In this document: positions 22,961 through 32,585 of the stretch, piece by piece | Layout: the number at the start of each line of letters is the position of its first letter | Numbering within the stretch: the stretch's first letter is position 1 | Source: Avena insularis | Taxonomy: Eukaryota > Streptophyta > Magnoliopsida > Poales > Poaceae | Length of the DNA stretch: 64,000 bases | Assembly: GCA_023614405.1 (NCBI GenBank) | Contig: CM042685.1 | Span: forward strand, 82,884,684 to 82,948,683 | Direction: 5' to 3' | Notes under the pieces: model-generated | What the model saw: only the letters and a program-made list of their open reading frames with translations | What the model was told of the DNA's origin: nothing | The model's database searches: none | Program-made: the position numbers and the translations under genes

Positions 22961-22967
22961 GGGGGAG
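22961..22967 (+). other. Polypurine-tract-like site after S1 pol
   Basis: ATAGGGGGAGTGC lies 62 bp after pol. Similar runs recur at 25970 (AGGGGGAGG) and immediately before the 3' LTR (26081-26091, AAAGGGGGAGA). Several tracts of this kind after pol are a reported Sirevirus trait. The last one primes plus-strand DNA; the others could be accessory primers. Confidence 0.6.
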
Positions 22968-23745
22968 TGCGGTCCTAATTGATTGGACCATCCCTCCCCC
23001 CATTATGCGCAAAGTAAACAAAATCATTCATCTTAATATCATTTTGTGATATGTGAGCTTAATGATGAGTTTCGGTAATGGACCCAAGATATATCTTCGT
23101 GGTGCCAAGCCGAGTATACTCAAATCTGGTGGCCTAGGCCACCGCCCCCTCTCAATCAAGAGGTTGATGGTTTTACTCATGTTTGTCATCTTTTGAGTTG
23201 TTTTCATTGATCTTAGTCTCATGCACTCTAGTTTGGTTTTTGACATCTTTTTCTCGATTTTAGAGTGCATGTGCTTCCCAGTACAATTATCTCAACCCAA
23301 GCCTTCCTACTCCCTCACAAAACCCCTCTCTCAATCCGCACAAGAATCACCAATTTTTCCTGGCCTTGGAATCAGGTGGGACCGGTACTACCGGTTGTAT
23401 GAGCGGTACTACCGCCCCTGGGGAGTTCCCAGGTCGTATCCTGGAAACTGCTCTAGGAGCGGTACTACCGCCCACATGCCCGGCACTACCGGTTGCTGGA
23501 CCGGTACTACCGCTTGCGAGCGGTACTACCGCTTCAGGAATCGGTACTACCGGTTGACGGAGTCTGGTATACATTGGCTGAGCGTGGAGTGGCACCCATT
23601 AGTGCCCTATTCTTCCCCATGTTATCCACAGATACCTGCACCGCCACCAGAGCCCTTAACGCCGCCGGAGCCCTGCCGCGTCCTCCTCTCCCCGGATCCT
23701 CCTTGGATTCGGCCTCTTGGCGGGCTCCCCCTCCTTTCCACCGCC
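22968..23745 (+). promoter_or_regulatory. S1 inter-ORF region with palindrome cluster (23381-23557)
   Basis: Between pol and the downstream ORF lie about 780 non-coding bases. At 23381-23557 there are six perfect copies of CGGTACTACCG, all in one orientation, plus variants. This is the same 11-mer that fills the LTR U3. The 150 bp before the ORF start are C-rich, ending CCACCGCCATGG, which resembles a plant 5' leader. The region could be a separate promoter for the downstream ORF. That is inference; no clear TATA box was found. Confidence 0.5.
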
Positions 23746-25639
23746 ATGGATCCCAGTACAACCGCCTTTTCTCTTTCCGTTCAATTTCCTCATCGGATCT
23801 AGGTTTTGGCATAGATTTGTGAATAAATTGACATGTTGTAAGGTTGTACTGCCATATACTTCCCTTGTTGCCAAGTAGAGTCGTTTATTTACAGATTATT
23901 GACGTCCTTTTGGTTCAATTCTACCCGATCTGACGAACATGTACCGTTCAACCGGTGGTACCGGAACTTTTTCCGGTACTACCGCTTGCAAGGGGTACTA
24001 CCGGTCGTCAGGTCCGGTAGTACCGGTCCCAACTGACATCAATTTTTCTGATAAATGTTAGATTCTCCTTTGCTCCTTGTGATTCTTGTGCCCTTACCCC
24101 TTGCTGTTCTGCCTCGTGCTTTCACAGATGCAGGTGGTTCTAGGGGTGCGCGCAAGCGCTCCAAAGCTAGCCGTGAGATTGTTGAGGAAGAGACGGAGTC
24201 TAAGGAAGAGGTTATGCCACAGCCAAGACGTCGTTCAAAGCTGCCTGCCAGTCGAGGTGGCCGTGGGGGTCGTGAGGGGGTTACCAAGCGCTCTGCTGGG
24301 CATGGCAGCGCTCCCCCCTCTCGCCCCCTTCCTCGGGGCGTACCAAGAGTTTCAGCTCAGGGCCATCAGGGCCAAGGAAACTGTCTGACATTTCTGAGTC
24401 TAAGTTTTGGGCTCTCAGGATTGACAATGCATACTCCCGCAACCATGACGAGGACAGAGAAGACAGTCTATTCTACAATGATTTCCAAGAGCGAGTCTAT
24501 CATGAGGTTCTTATGACCAATATTCAGATGGTGGTGCCTCAGCAGTGGATTTACATGGAGCACATCAACAAGAACCTTGACTACTTTGCTGAAGCTAAGG
24601 AAATCTGCTCTCACTTGTCTTGTTCCCTATTATGGAGTTCCAGTATGACTATGAGCCACTCCTCATTGCGCAGTTCTATGCCACTGCACATTTCCACACT
24701 GGCAGCTCTTGGAAGATCACCTAGATGACTCAAGGTGCAATCAAGGAAGCCACACTTGCGGAGTTTGCTGCAATATTGGGGTATGAAGATCGCGGCCGGG
24801 ACATTCCTTGTGGTTTCTGCTGTCACATGCGAGATCACCCCTCCAAGAAGGATGTCCTTACACCTCTGTATATCCAGGGCCGCGGGATTGCTGGCAAGAT
24901 CAAGGATCTTCTCCCCACGTATGACATTCTCCATCGCATTTCCCGTGAGACCGTTGCTCCTCGTGCGGGCAACAAGGATGAGATACATGGGTTCTCTATT
25001 GACTTGATGTTCAACACGTTCCTCAACAGCGACTCAGGCACCCCTCTTGATGTGTCAGACTATATATGGAATGAGATGGTTGCTACTGCACACTCTCGGA
25101 GGGTTCCACCATTTGCTCCATACATTATGGCCCTCATTGTGTCAAAATGCCCTCCCATTGCTAGGACACTATCCACTCGTCCTCTCATTGTGCACCGGCC
25201 CAAGGCACTCAAGATCAAGACACATGCTAAACCCCGCGTTGTGGCAGAAGAGGATGAAGGGGATGACTCTGAGGATGCTGACAGTGGTTGTGACACAGAC
25301 TATGTTGTATCCCGCCACAAGAATGCCAAGCCCTCTTGGGCCAAAAGGATGGAGGCCAAGCTCAAGAAGATTTTTCGCTTCCAAGTTGACAACTAGAAGC
25401 GCATGTATGAGGCGCATGTGTATGCCAAGAAAGCTAGTGCTCGTCATAAGGACATGATGGATTCCCAAGGTTTGAACGTCTCTAAGGGGTCCGAGACCAA
25501 CATCACTCCAGAAGAACAGTGGATCTCTCAGCACAGCCGTTGGGACGATGATGTCTCTTCCTCGCACCGCCCTCCTCCCCCCTACGAGGAGGACTTTGAT
25601 GATGATGATGAGGAGGAGGATTTACTATCGGGACGGTAG
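23746..25639 (+). pseudogene. S1 downstream ORF (Sirevirus extra ORF), with intron
   Basis: The ATG at 23746 gives ten coding bases, then a GT-AG segment (23756-24127), then the second exon from 24128. The N-terminus is basic (Arg/Gly/Lys, RGGRGG box) and the middle has conserved blocks around FYNDFQER, HINKNLDYFAEAKEIC, TQGAIKEATLAEF and PFAPYIMAL. The C-terminal part is acidic then Lys-rich (WAKRMEAKLKKIF) with a poly-Asp/Glu tail. It resembles the grass repeat family labelled putative plant transposon protein domain; function is unknown, and Sirevirus ORFs in this place are often called env-like. I see no signal peptide or clear membrane span. Frameshifts lie near 24370 and 24620 and stops at about 24722 and 25394. 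Confidence 0.75.
23756..24127 (+). other. Probable intron in the S1 downstream ORF
   Basis: 372 bp beginning GTACAA and ending in a pyrimidine-rich tract with CTTTCACAG. Reading through it hits TAG at 23800-23802, whereas removing it leaves the same reading frame and length as S2, which lacks exactly this piece (54287|54288). It contains four full or variant copies of the U3 palindrome at about 23950-24025. An insertion in S1 or a deletion in S2 could mimic this, but the GT/AG borders and the unchanged frame favour an intron. Confidence 0.72.
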
Positions 25640-26080
25640 TCTTGCACTTGTCCCTTTTTGGCGTCTTAATGCCAAAAGGGGAGAAGTTGCACTTTAGGCA
25701 CGGGTGTTGCATGGGAAGTCACAAGCTCGTTCTTATTTTGGTCCTTTTATTGCTTGTGAACTTCGATTTCCCTCTATTTTATGTGTGAGACTATGTGGTT
25801 ATGTCGTGGATCCATCTTATGAGACTATGTGGTTTATGTCATGGATCCATGTTGTGATGATATGCGTTATCCATTGTCTATATATTTCTCATCACAAGTT
25901 ATTGTGCAAAGGTATGGTTTCAAATGCTAGTATCTATATTTGTGCACCTATGTTGGGTTTGTAAAATAGAGGGGGAGGTTAGTTTCTACACATCTAGGGG
26001 GCGCCCCATCTCTATTTTACAAATGCCATGAGTTGCCTCATAAAATCATCTTGCAAAAGTGTGTTGTCATCAAACACCAA

Positions 26081-26091
26081 AAAGGGGGAGA
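26081..26091 (+). other. S1 polypurine tract
   Basis: AAAGGGGGAGA stands one base before the 3' LTR and would prime plus-strand synthesis. Confidence 0.9.
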
Positions 26092-26092
26092 T

Positions 26093-27421
26093 TGAAAGAG
26101 CGTTTCCTATTCCTCTGATTTTGCTGTTTGATAACGACACACTTATCCGTCTAATCGTGTGCTAAGTGTATCACAGGTTTGATAAGAGTGTGGCACAAAT
26201 ATTGACATGTCCAAGTACCCTTGCCAAAAACCAATGTGGCAACCGGTAGTACCGAAAAAATGACCGGTACTACCGCTTGGCACCGGCACTACCGGTCCTA
26301 GTACCGGTTGGACCCGTGCAAGGTTGGAAGGGATGATTTTTCCTCAGTACCACCTGGTACCGCGGTGCGGCAATACCGCTCCAACCGGTAGTACCGCTTG
26401 AGACAAGCGGTACTACCGCTTGGACACAGTAGTACCGCTCAGTACCAACCGGTACTTGGGGCTGGTACTACCGTCCTGACCGGTAGTACCACGTCTTACG
26501 ACCGGTACTACCGCTTAGGGCTAGTACCGCAAGGGTGTACCAGGCAAGACTGAAGCTGGCTCGACCAAGAATGGCATCTCCGGTACCTGGTCCGTTACTG
26601 GACCGGTAGTACCGCTTGCAAGCGGTACTACCGCTTGAGTACCGGTGCACTTATTGCTCCAACGGCCAGATTTCTCCAAGGGGTATAAATACCCCTCCAC
26701 CTACCTTGGGATAAGCTGCTCATTTGCATTAAAGTCAAGACCACCATTCGAGCCACCCAATCCGTAAGATCTCTTCAATCCACCACCCAAAGTCCTTGAT
26801 CTTTGGGGAATCGAAGGAGGAGGCCTTGATCTACTACTTCACCAAAAGAGATCTTCATTTCCCCCTCATTCAATTGAGGGCCCTTTGCTCTAGTGTTTTC
26901 TTGGAAACCCTAGTTCATGTTTTGGTTCTTAAAAGCTTGTCTTTGATTGTTTTGACATCTTGCTTGTATTTGGGAGCCTCCGATTAAGTTGTGGATGTGT
27001 GCCCCAAACTTGTAAAGGTGCTGGCTTCCACCTTGAAGGTTGCCGATATAGTGGAAGGTGAATCGATCCCATTGGGGTGAGATTCATCGGAGAATAAGGG
27101 AGGCCTCTCGTGGTGTTGGTGGTTTGAAACCACCCCCTCTCCAAACGTAGACGTACTTCCCCTCAAAAGGAAGGAACTACGGGAAACAAATCCTTGTGTC
27201 TCCGCGTCCACACCTTTGGTTACTTCTATCTTTTACCGCACTTTACTTACTAGTTATTACTTAGTGTTGTGGTAGCTCGTGCATAATTGTCATATAGGTA
27301 AATTCACCTTAGTTGCATTATCTAGAGAATTTACCTTATTGTCAAACCTTAAATTGAAAAAGAAGAAAATTTGAAGTAGCACCTATTCACCCCCCCTCTA
27401 GGTTCCCATATGATCCTTTCA
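26093..27421 (+). repeat. S1 3' LTR
   Basis: 1329 bp, TGAAAGAGC to CCTTTCA, collinear with the 5' LTR but without the MITE and with a small deletion in U3. The palindrome array is retained (about 26240-26645) and the TATA box is at 26684-26691. TSD GTTGC follows at 27422. Confidence 0.95.
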
Positions 27422-27494
27422 GTTGCCCCTTCGGGAACCAAAGTTGCCTTGTCGGGCACAAGTTGCTTCATCGGCCTATGAAGTTGGGCACAAG
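27422..27494. repeat. 21-bp minisatellite, middle segment
   Basis: About three to four units (GTTGCC...TCGGG) between Sirevirus 1 and solo LTR B. It shows that both elements entered the same array. Confidence 0.88.
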
Positions 27495-30400
27495 TGTCAA
27501 CACCCGGATTTTTAATCCCAGATGCCTGTTATGCCATACATCGCAATCCCAGGATTACCATTTTTGCGAGACATAACAGATTTGGATACCACAGTACATC
27601 ATCCATTACAAACCATACATAAGGTCTTACACAAATAAGGATCTCATGATCCAGTTCTTAATACAACTCAAGCAGCGGAATAACGTAATAATAAAGGTAG
27701 CGTATGCGAAGCTCCATCTTCGGGGTCACAGGCAATGCTGACGATGGGAGATGATCCTAGTTGTCATAACCTTCCTGGGGTCCATCATCCTGGTACTCCT
27801 CTTCATTGCCTGGCCACGGGAATAGCCAGGGACAAAGCCATGAGTACTCTTTAAGTACTCGCAAACTAATACTAACAAGTGAAGGGGTTTTTTGGTAGTA
27901 GGACACTAAGCTCTAGGGTTGTTTTGCAAAAGCCAGATTTACCTCTACTAAGTTCAGAAGCAAGAAAAGCTAATTGAAATTTTATAACACCTAAGTGGGA
28001 ACTTGTATTTCATATCACAACTCTGTTGTGGTCAAGTCAAAATCTCAATTCATTTCATAAGTCATTTCGAAAACATCTGACGGGGGAACAGTATGGCCAC
28101 TCCAACTGTCCATAATCGCGGACGCGGCTATTCGAATAGTTTGACACTCTGCAGAGATTGTACACTTTCACCACAACATTCGATACATCCGTCAGGAACA
28201 AATCCTGAATTCACCATACTCAGTATGCGGATAATCAATCCTAACCTTTCAATTACACGCCCTAGTATAGGCACCTCTCCTGTGAGTTTGGCCTCCCAAC
28301 CATGACTAACTGTCATCTTGGGTACTGCACAGGTGGACAATCTTCACAAGGTAGCCTCAGCTCAGACCTTGGCGTGAGGGAACCAATACTAAGGTATATA
28401 AGTTTTCAGTCAAGCCCTACCCAAATTTTCCGGTATTGTGGTTGTACGGTAAGATTGGAATGGTATCGCATCCAGACAACCATCGGTTTTATAAAGGGAT
28501 AAGGCTCATGCCTCAACATTTTCATCCTCAAATCATCTGGTGTTCGAAAACACATGTCAAAACATCAGAATGACTCATCATTCTAAGGTTTTCATAACCA
28601 TTTTCCACCAAGTATTCCCATCTATAGTTGATCAAGTTTTATGCTTAGCACTAGCATCTACAAGTGGGGGTAAGTACTAATGAGGGGTGGTAAACAAGTG
28701 GAGTTTAACTAAGTTCAATCTCATGCCTTAGGATGACATCAAGATTATCTAGCTTAGGCCAAATTTAATGCTCTTTATGCAACCTTCAATTATCTTCTTA
28801 TAATCTACAAATCACTTAAGTAAGCTCTAAGTAATAGTTTTGATAAAGAAATAAGGTAGAAATCTTGCAAGTAAAAATAGGATTAGGTATCATCAAATGT
28901 GTCTAACCAAGCATGCTTACTGCATTGCATAGGTTATCTAACTTTCATAATTGCAAGTGTTAGCTTGCATAGGTTAACTTGGTTAGTAAGGCTTGCAAGT
29001 ATTGGCTTGCATAAGTATCAGTATAAGCTTGCAAGTGTTAGCTTGCCTTGTGCAGAGCAGTGGTTGAAGTTCTCCTCGGCTTCTTCTTCGTAGTATCCTC
29101 CTTCCTCCTCGTATCCTTGGTCGGTACTAGCGTCTATGAATAAATACAAGGTACACAATCACCAAACAATACTTAACTACTTTCAATCATCACACAAAGA
29201 TGCACTATAGATGATCTAGTATCATCACTAACATTACAAGATTAAAGCTTTTGTCTTATTTATTTTCATTTGAGAAAAGTAATTTCTACTCATTGAAAAA
29301 CTACTTAAGATTTAATATTCTCCAACTCAAACATGGGATCATGTTGGCACATGTCATCACCACATATTTCAGTACATGAGAATGTGATTTAAAGTGGTGT
29401 CACAATTTAATAAGATTTAAACTTTTATTTTAAATAAACAAAGTGACTAGAAATTCTTATGTGGCATTCTTTTATTACTTGGACATTATTTTGGTAAGTA
29501 AACCCATATGTTTTTATATATTCTGAAAGGTATGATCAAATGTGATTTTTGAGAGTTGGAATCGACTCAAAAGCTGTTATGGTTGAAATTTGAAAAATGT
29601 TTGAATGCAGAAAAGCTTCTGCCTTGTTATTTTTATCGTGGGTGATCTACAGATCCAAATGACTTGAATCCAACGGGCTTGGATTAAGCATTTCAGTACC
29701 TTTCTAAAAAAATTGGTTTCATGCAATTTGGTTCACTGAATCGAGCTGGGTTGATTTTTGGAACTAGGTACAGAACTATGTTTGAATTAAAATAGAAAAA
29801 TCTAAATTCAAACGAGTGGGCTGCGCGGGAAAGGTTAATGGGCCGGCCCAGTGTCACTCCATGGCCAGAGCTCAACCGACAGGGGGGTCTACTCGATGGC
29901 TCATAACACGCCAAGCAGCAGGCGATGTGGTGCATTGGATTAGAAGTGAGATCAACGGCTGAGGGTCGTCGTCGATGATGAACAAGTCACCGGCGAGCTC
30001 GAACCCTAGCATCTCGGTGGGGGTGCATAGGGGGCATACCGGGGCTCCAGTGACGACGGCGAGGCTGGCAAACGACAAAGTCGACGACGGCGATTATCCT
30101 GGCACCGTCAGCTCCTCCTGGGGCGGCTCCAATCGCTGGCTTTCTTCTTCTCCAGCAGCGGCGGGCTCCGATGAAATTCCGGAGATGCGCTGCTCGCCTT
30201 GCTCCGGGAGTGAGGTGGGGTGGTTCTGGGTGAGAGGGGAGCGGAATGGTGTGAAGAATTCGAGCGGGGGAGGCCTCTATTTATAGTGGCAAGAGGGGAC
30301 CGACGGGCGCGGGTTGAGCTTGTTGTGGTCGACGGTATAGAGGTCTATCAGCGTGGGCGACGGTAGGGGGCGGTGCTCCCTGGCGAAGCTCAACGACGTG

Positions 30401-31225
30401 GTGGCGAGGCGTGGGGCCGTGCTGATCGGTCAGAATGCTTTGGCGCTCTGAGTGGGTCTGACGGAGGTTTTGATGGCGCACATCGCACGTGGTCCACGCG
30501 GCGGCGAACGGGCGTGTCTGCGGGGTTGCTGGGGTGGTGGTGATCAGTGTGCACGCGGCGATGGCGGCACGCGGTCTGTGGGCGTGTGTCGAGGGTGGCG
30601 CATGGGCGCCCTCTCGGCATGCTCGCAAAGAGGCTTGGCATGGCTCGGGCGTGTGGTCCAGTGGCTGGCATTGCTCGAGGTTGGGACAGGAAGTGGCGGT
30701 GGGGTGCTGGGGATACTGTGGATGCTTGTGTTTTGAAAATTGAGCTTGTTTGAGTGGTTTTTGAAATAGTGGGATCTTCCCATATGAAATAGATTCAATT
30801 TTAAATTGTCATTTAAACTAAGCATTTAAATGTTTTTGGATGATCACAAAGTGGGCCTTGGTAACTTATTATGAGTACTATCAAGGGGTGCAAAGATCCA
30901 TACATGTTTCTGTTAAGTTCTGAAAGTTAGAGATAGCCAAAGTAGGCATGGGAGTTAATTTGGCCAAAGTGACCATTCACTCAATTTATTTGTTTTGACT
31001 TGTTTGTCTTTGGGAAAAGTTTGGGGATTGTTTAGTGATGTTTATTTTACCTAAGAATCATTTTACGAGCAAAGAAACACAGAACCATGGCAATTCAAAA
31101 GAATCCAAATTTTAATACACATACATAGGAATGCTTTCATATTTTTAATTGGAAAAGTTTTTGTTAACCCTAATTTTGATGATTAGAGTTTGATGATCCA
31201 AGTTTAGTATTTTTGGGATGTTACA
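27495..31225 (-). mobile_element. Solo LTR B (Gypsy, reverse orientation)
   Basis: A 3.73-kb block starts TGTCAACACCCGG and ends GGGATGTTACA, the reverse complement of the ends of the LTR at 32586-36590 (TGTAACATCCC...GGTGTTGACA), and shares many internal blocks with it, so it is the same family. CAAG flanks both sides (27491-27494, 31226-31229), probably an ACAAG duplication sharing the terminal A. No gag or pol is present, so it arose by LTR-LTR recombination. A TATA box reads on the minus strand at 30278-30285, with the GC-rich downstream part at 29980-30275. Conserved motif CCATAATCGCGGACGCGGCT is at 28110-28129. Confidence 0.92.
30278..30285 (-). promoter_or_regulatory. TATA box of solo LTR B
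   Basis: On the minus strand this reads TATAAATA within CTATAAATAG. It is equivalent in position to the TATA box of the related 5' LTR at 33844 and would drive leftward transcription from the solo LTR. Confidence 0.65.
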
Positions 31226-31860
31226 CAAGTTGCCTCGTCAGCCTCGTCGGGCTCCGAAGTTGTCACGTCGGGCTCTAAAGTTTCCATGCCGGGCTCTAAA
31301 GTTGCCTCGCCGGGCTTCGAAGTTACCTCGTTAGGCATAGAAGTTTCTTTGTCGGGCTCTGAAGTTGCCTCGTCGGGCACCGAAGTTGCCTCACTAGGCA
31401 AAAGTTGCCTCGTTAGGCATAGAAGTTTCCTCGCCGGGCACAAGTTGCCTCATAGGCCTCCGAAGTTGGCGCACAAGTTGCCTCGTCGGGCACAAGTTGC
31501 CTCTTCGGGCACAATTTGCCTCCGAAGTTGGGCACAAGTTGCCTCGTCGGGCTTCGAAGTTGCCTGCTCGGGTTCTAAAGTTGCCTCGTCAGGCTTCAAA
31601 GTTGCCTCGCCAGGCAAAAGTTGCCTCGTCGGGCTCTGAAGTTACCTCGTCGGGCACCAAAGTTGCCTCGCCGGGTACAGAAGTTGGCCCTTCGGGCATA
31701 GAAGTTGCCTCGTCGGCCTCTGAAGTTGCCTGACGAGACAACTTCTGTACCCAGCGAAGCAACTTCTGTGCCTAACAAGACAATTTATGTATCCAATGAG
31801 GAAACTTCGGTGCCCAATGCATACCCAACTAGGAAACTTTTGTGGTTGATGGGCAACTTA
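31226..31860. repeat. 21-bp minisatellite, right segment with orientation switch
   Basis: Forward units continue to about 31734, several with truncations (GGCACAAGTTGCC). From about 31735 the units are inverted (GACGAGACAACTTCTGT...) and decay progressively towards 31860. As in the left segment, both strands remain open for long distances because of the 21-bp period. Confidence 0.88.
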
Positions 31861-32585
31861 TTCATCAACTTTGATGGGCTACAATATTGTGGCCCTGATC
31901 GTTGTCTCTCTCTCCTGAAGTAGCACGTGAAGTAACCAACAACTCATCTCCCAAAGTTTGACCTAAAAAATCCTCAGATCAGTGCCAACAGAGCACTGCA
32001 AGGGCTTCTTCCTCTGCAAGCACGCAATTGCCTCACAAGGACGTAGGTCTGGACCACAGCCGCCGCCTCCAGCTGAAGTTCGTCATCCACCGCCTGGCCC
32101 TGGGAGCCGCGTGAGCTCCGCGTTGCTGCCGATGATTGGAGTCTTCGAGATGCGGAGAACCGAGGCAATGTCGCATCGTGACACCGTGCCTGGAGGTGGA
32201 CAAATTGGAGCCAGGGGCCACAGGATCGACGCCTGAACTCCAATTTTTGGCGACCATGGAAGGGCTTGAGCAAGGGCTACCTTGCGGGTGCTGGAATCGG
32301 AGATTAGGACCTATTGGGAGGTAGGTGGTTGGTTGGGGGATGCTTCTGGTGATTGGAATCGGAGAGGGCGCGCCTGCAGGTGGCCCACGGGTTAATCCTT
32401 CCTACGCGGACGCCTCTCCATTCTTCACCATGGCATGGGTCTGAGTTGTACGACGGCGAGGAGGGAGAGATGGGGGCTGCGTGCAGGAGCACCTGGATGG
32501 CGAGGAGGGGAAAAGGGACTAGCGGACGCGCTCGTGGTTGGATTCGACAAGGTCGTTCCGACCATAAAGCACCTGGGCTCCTTGC
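31861..32585. other. GC-rich orphan sequence between minisatellite and Gypsy LTR
   Basis: About 700 bp, GC-rich from 31990, trapped between the end of the array and the Gypsy LTR. Overlapping frames on both strands (up to ~99 codons) have no recognisable motif. It may be original host sequence or a captured fragment belonging with the array. CTTGC at 32581-32585 should be the left target duplication of the Gypsy element. Confidence 0.4.

Larger units (their letters stand above)
11317..27421 (+). mobile_element. Sirevirus 1 (S1): complete but inactivated Ty1/Copia retrotransposon
   Basis: A 16.1-kb element with both LTRs (TGAAAGAG...GATCCTTTCA), a 5-bp duplication GTTGC, primer binding site, gag, pol in Copia order, repeated polypurine tracts and an extra ORF after pol. 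The LTR end (CCCCCTCTAGG...GATCCTTTCA), the long coiled-coil gag, the palindrome-rich LTR and the downstream ORF are the known layout of Sireviruses (Maximus/Opie relatives in grasses). A 4.05-kb reverse LTR interrupts pol at 17723-21776 and a MITE sits in the 5' LTR. Several frameshifts and stops make it inactive. Confidence 0.95.

Noticed and set aside
25169..25567. Minus-strand 132-codon frame opposite the S1 downstream ORF
   Set aside because: Antisense shadow of a conserved plus-strand frame, with no independent motif.
29872..30743. Frames around 100 codons in solo LTR B
   Set aside because: They are the counterpart of the GC-rich block in the Gypsy C LTR; non-coding LTR.
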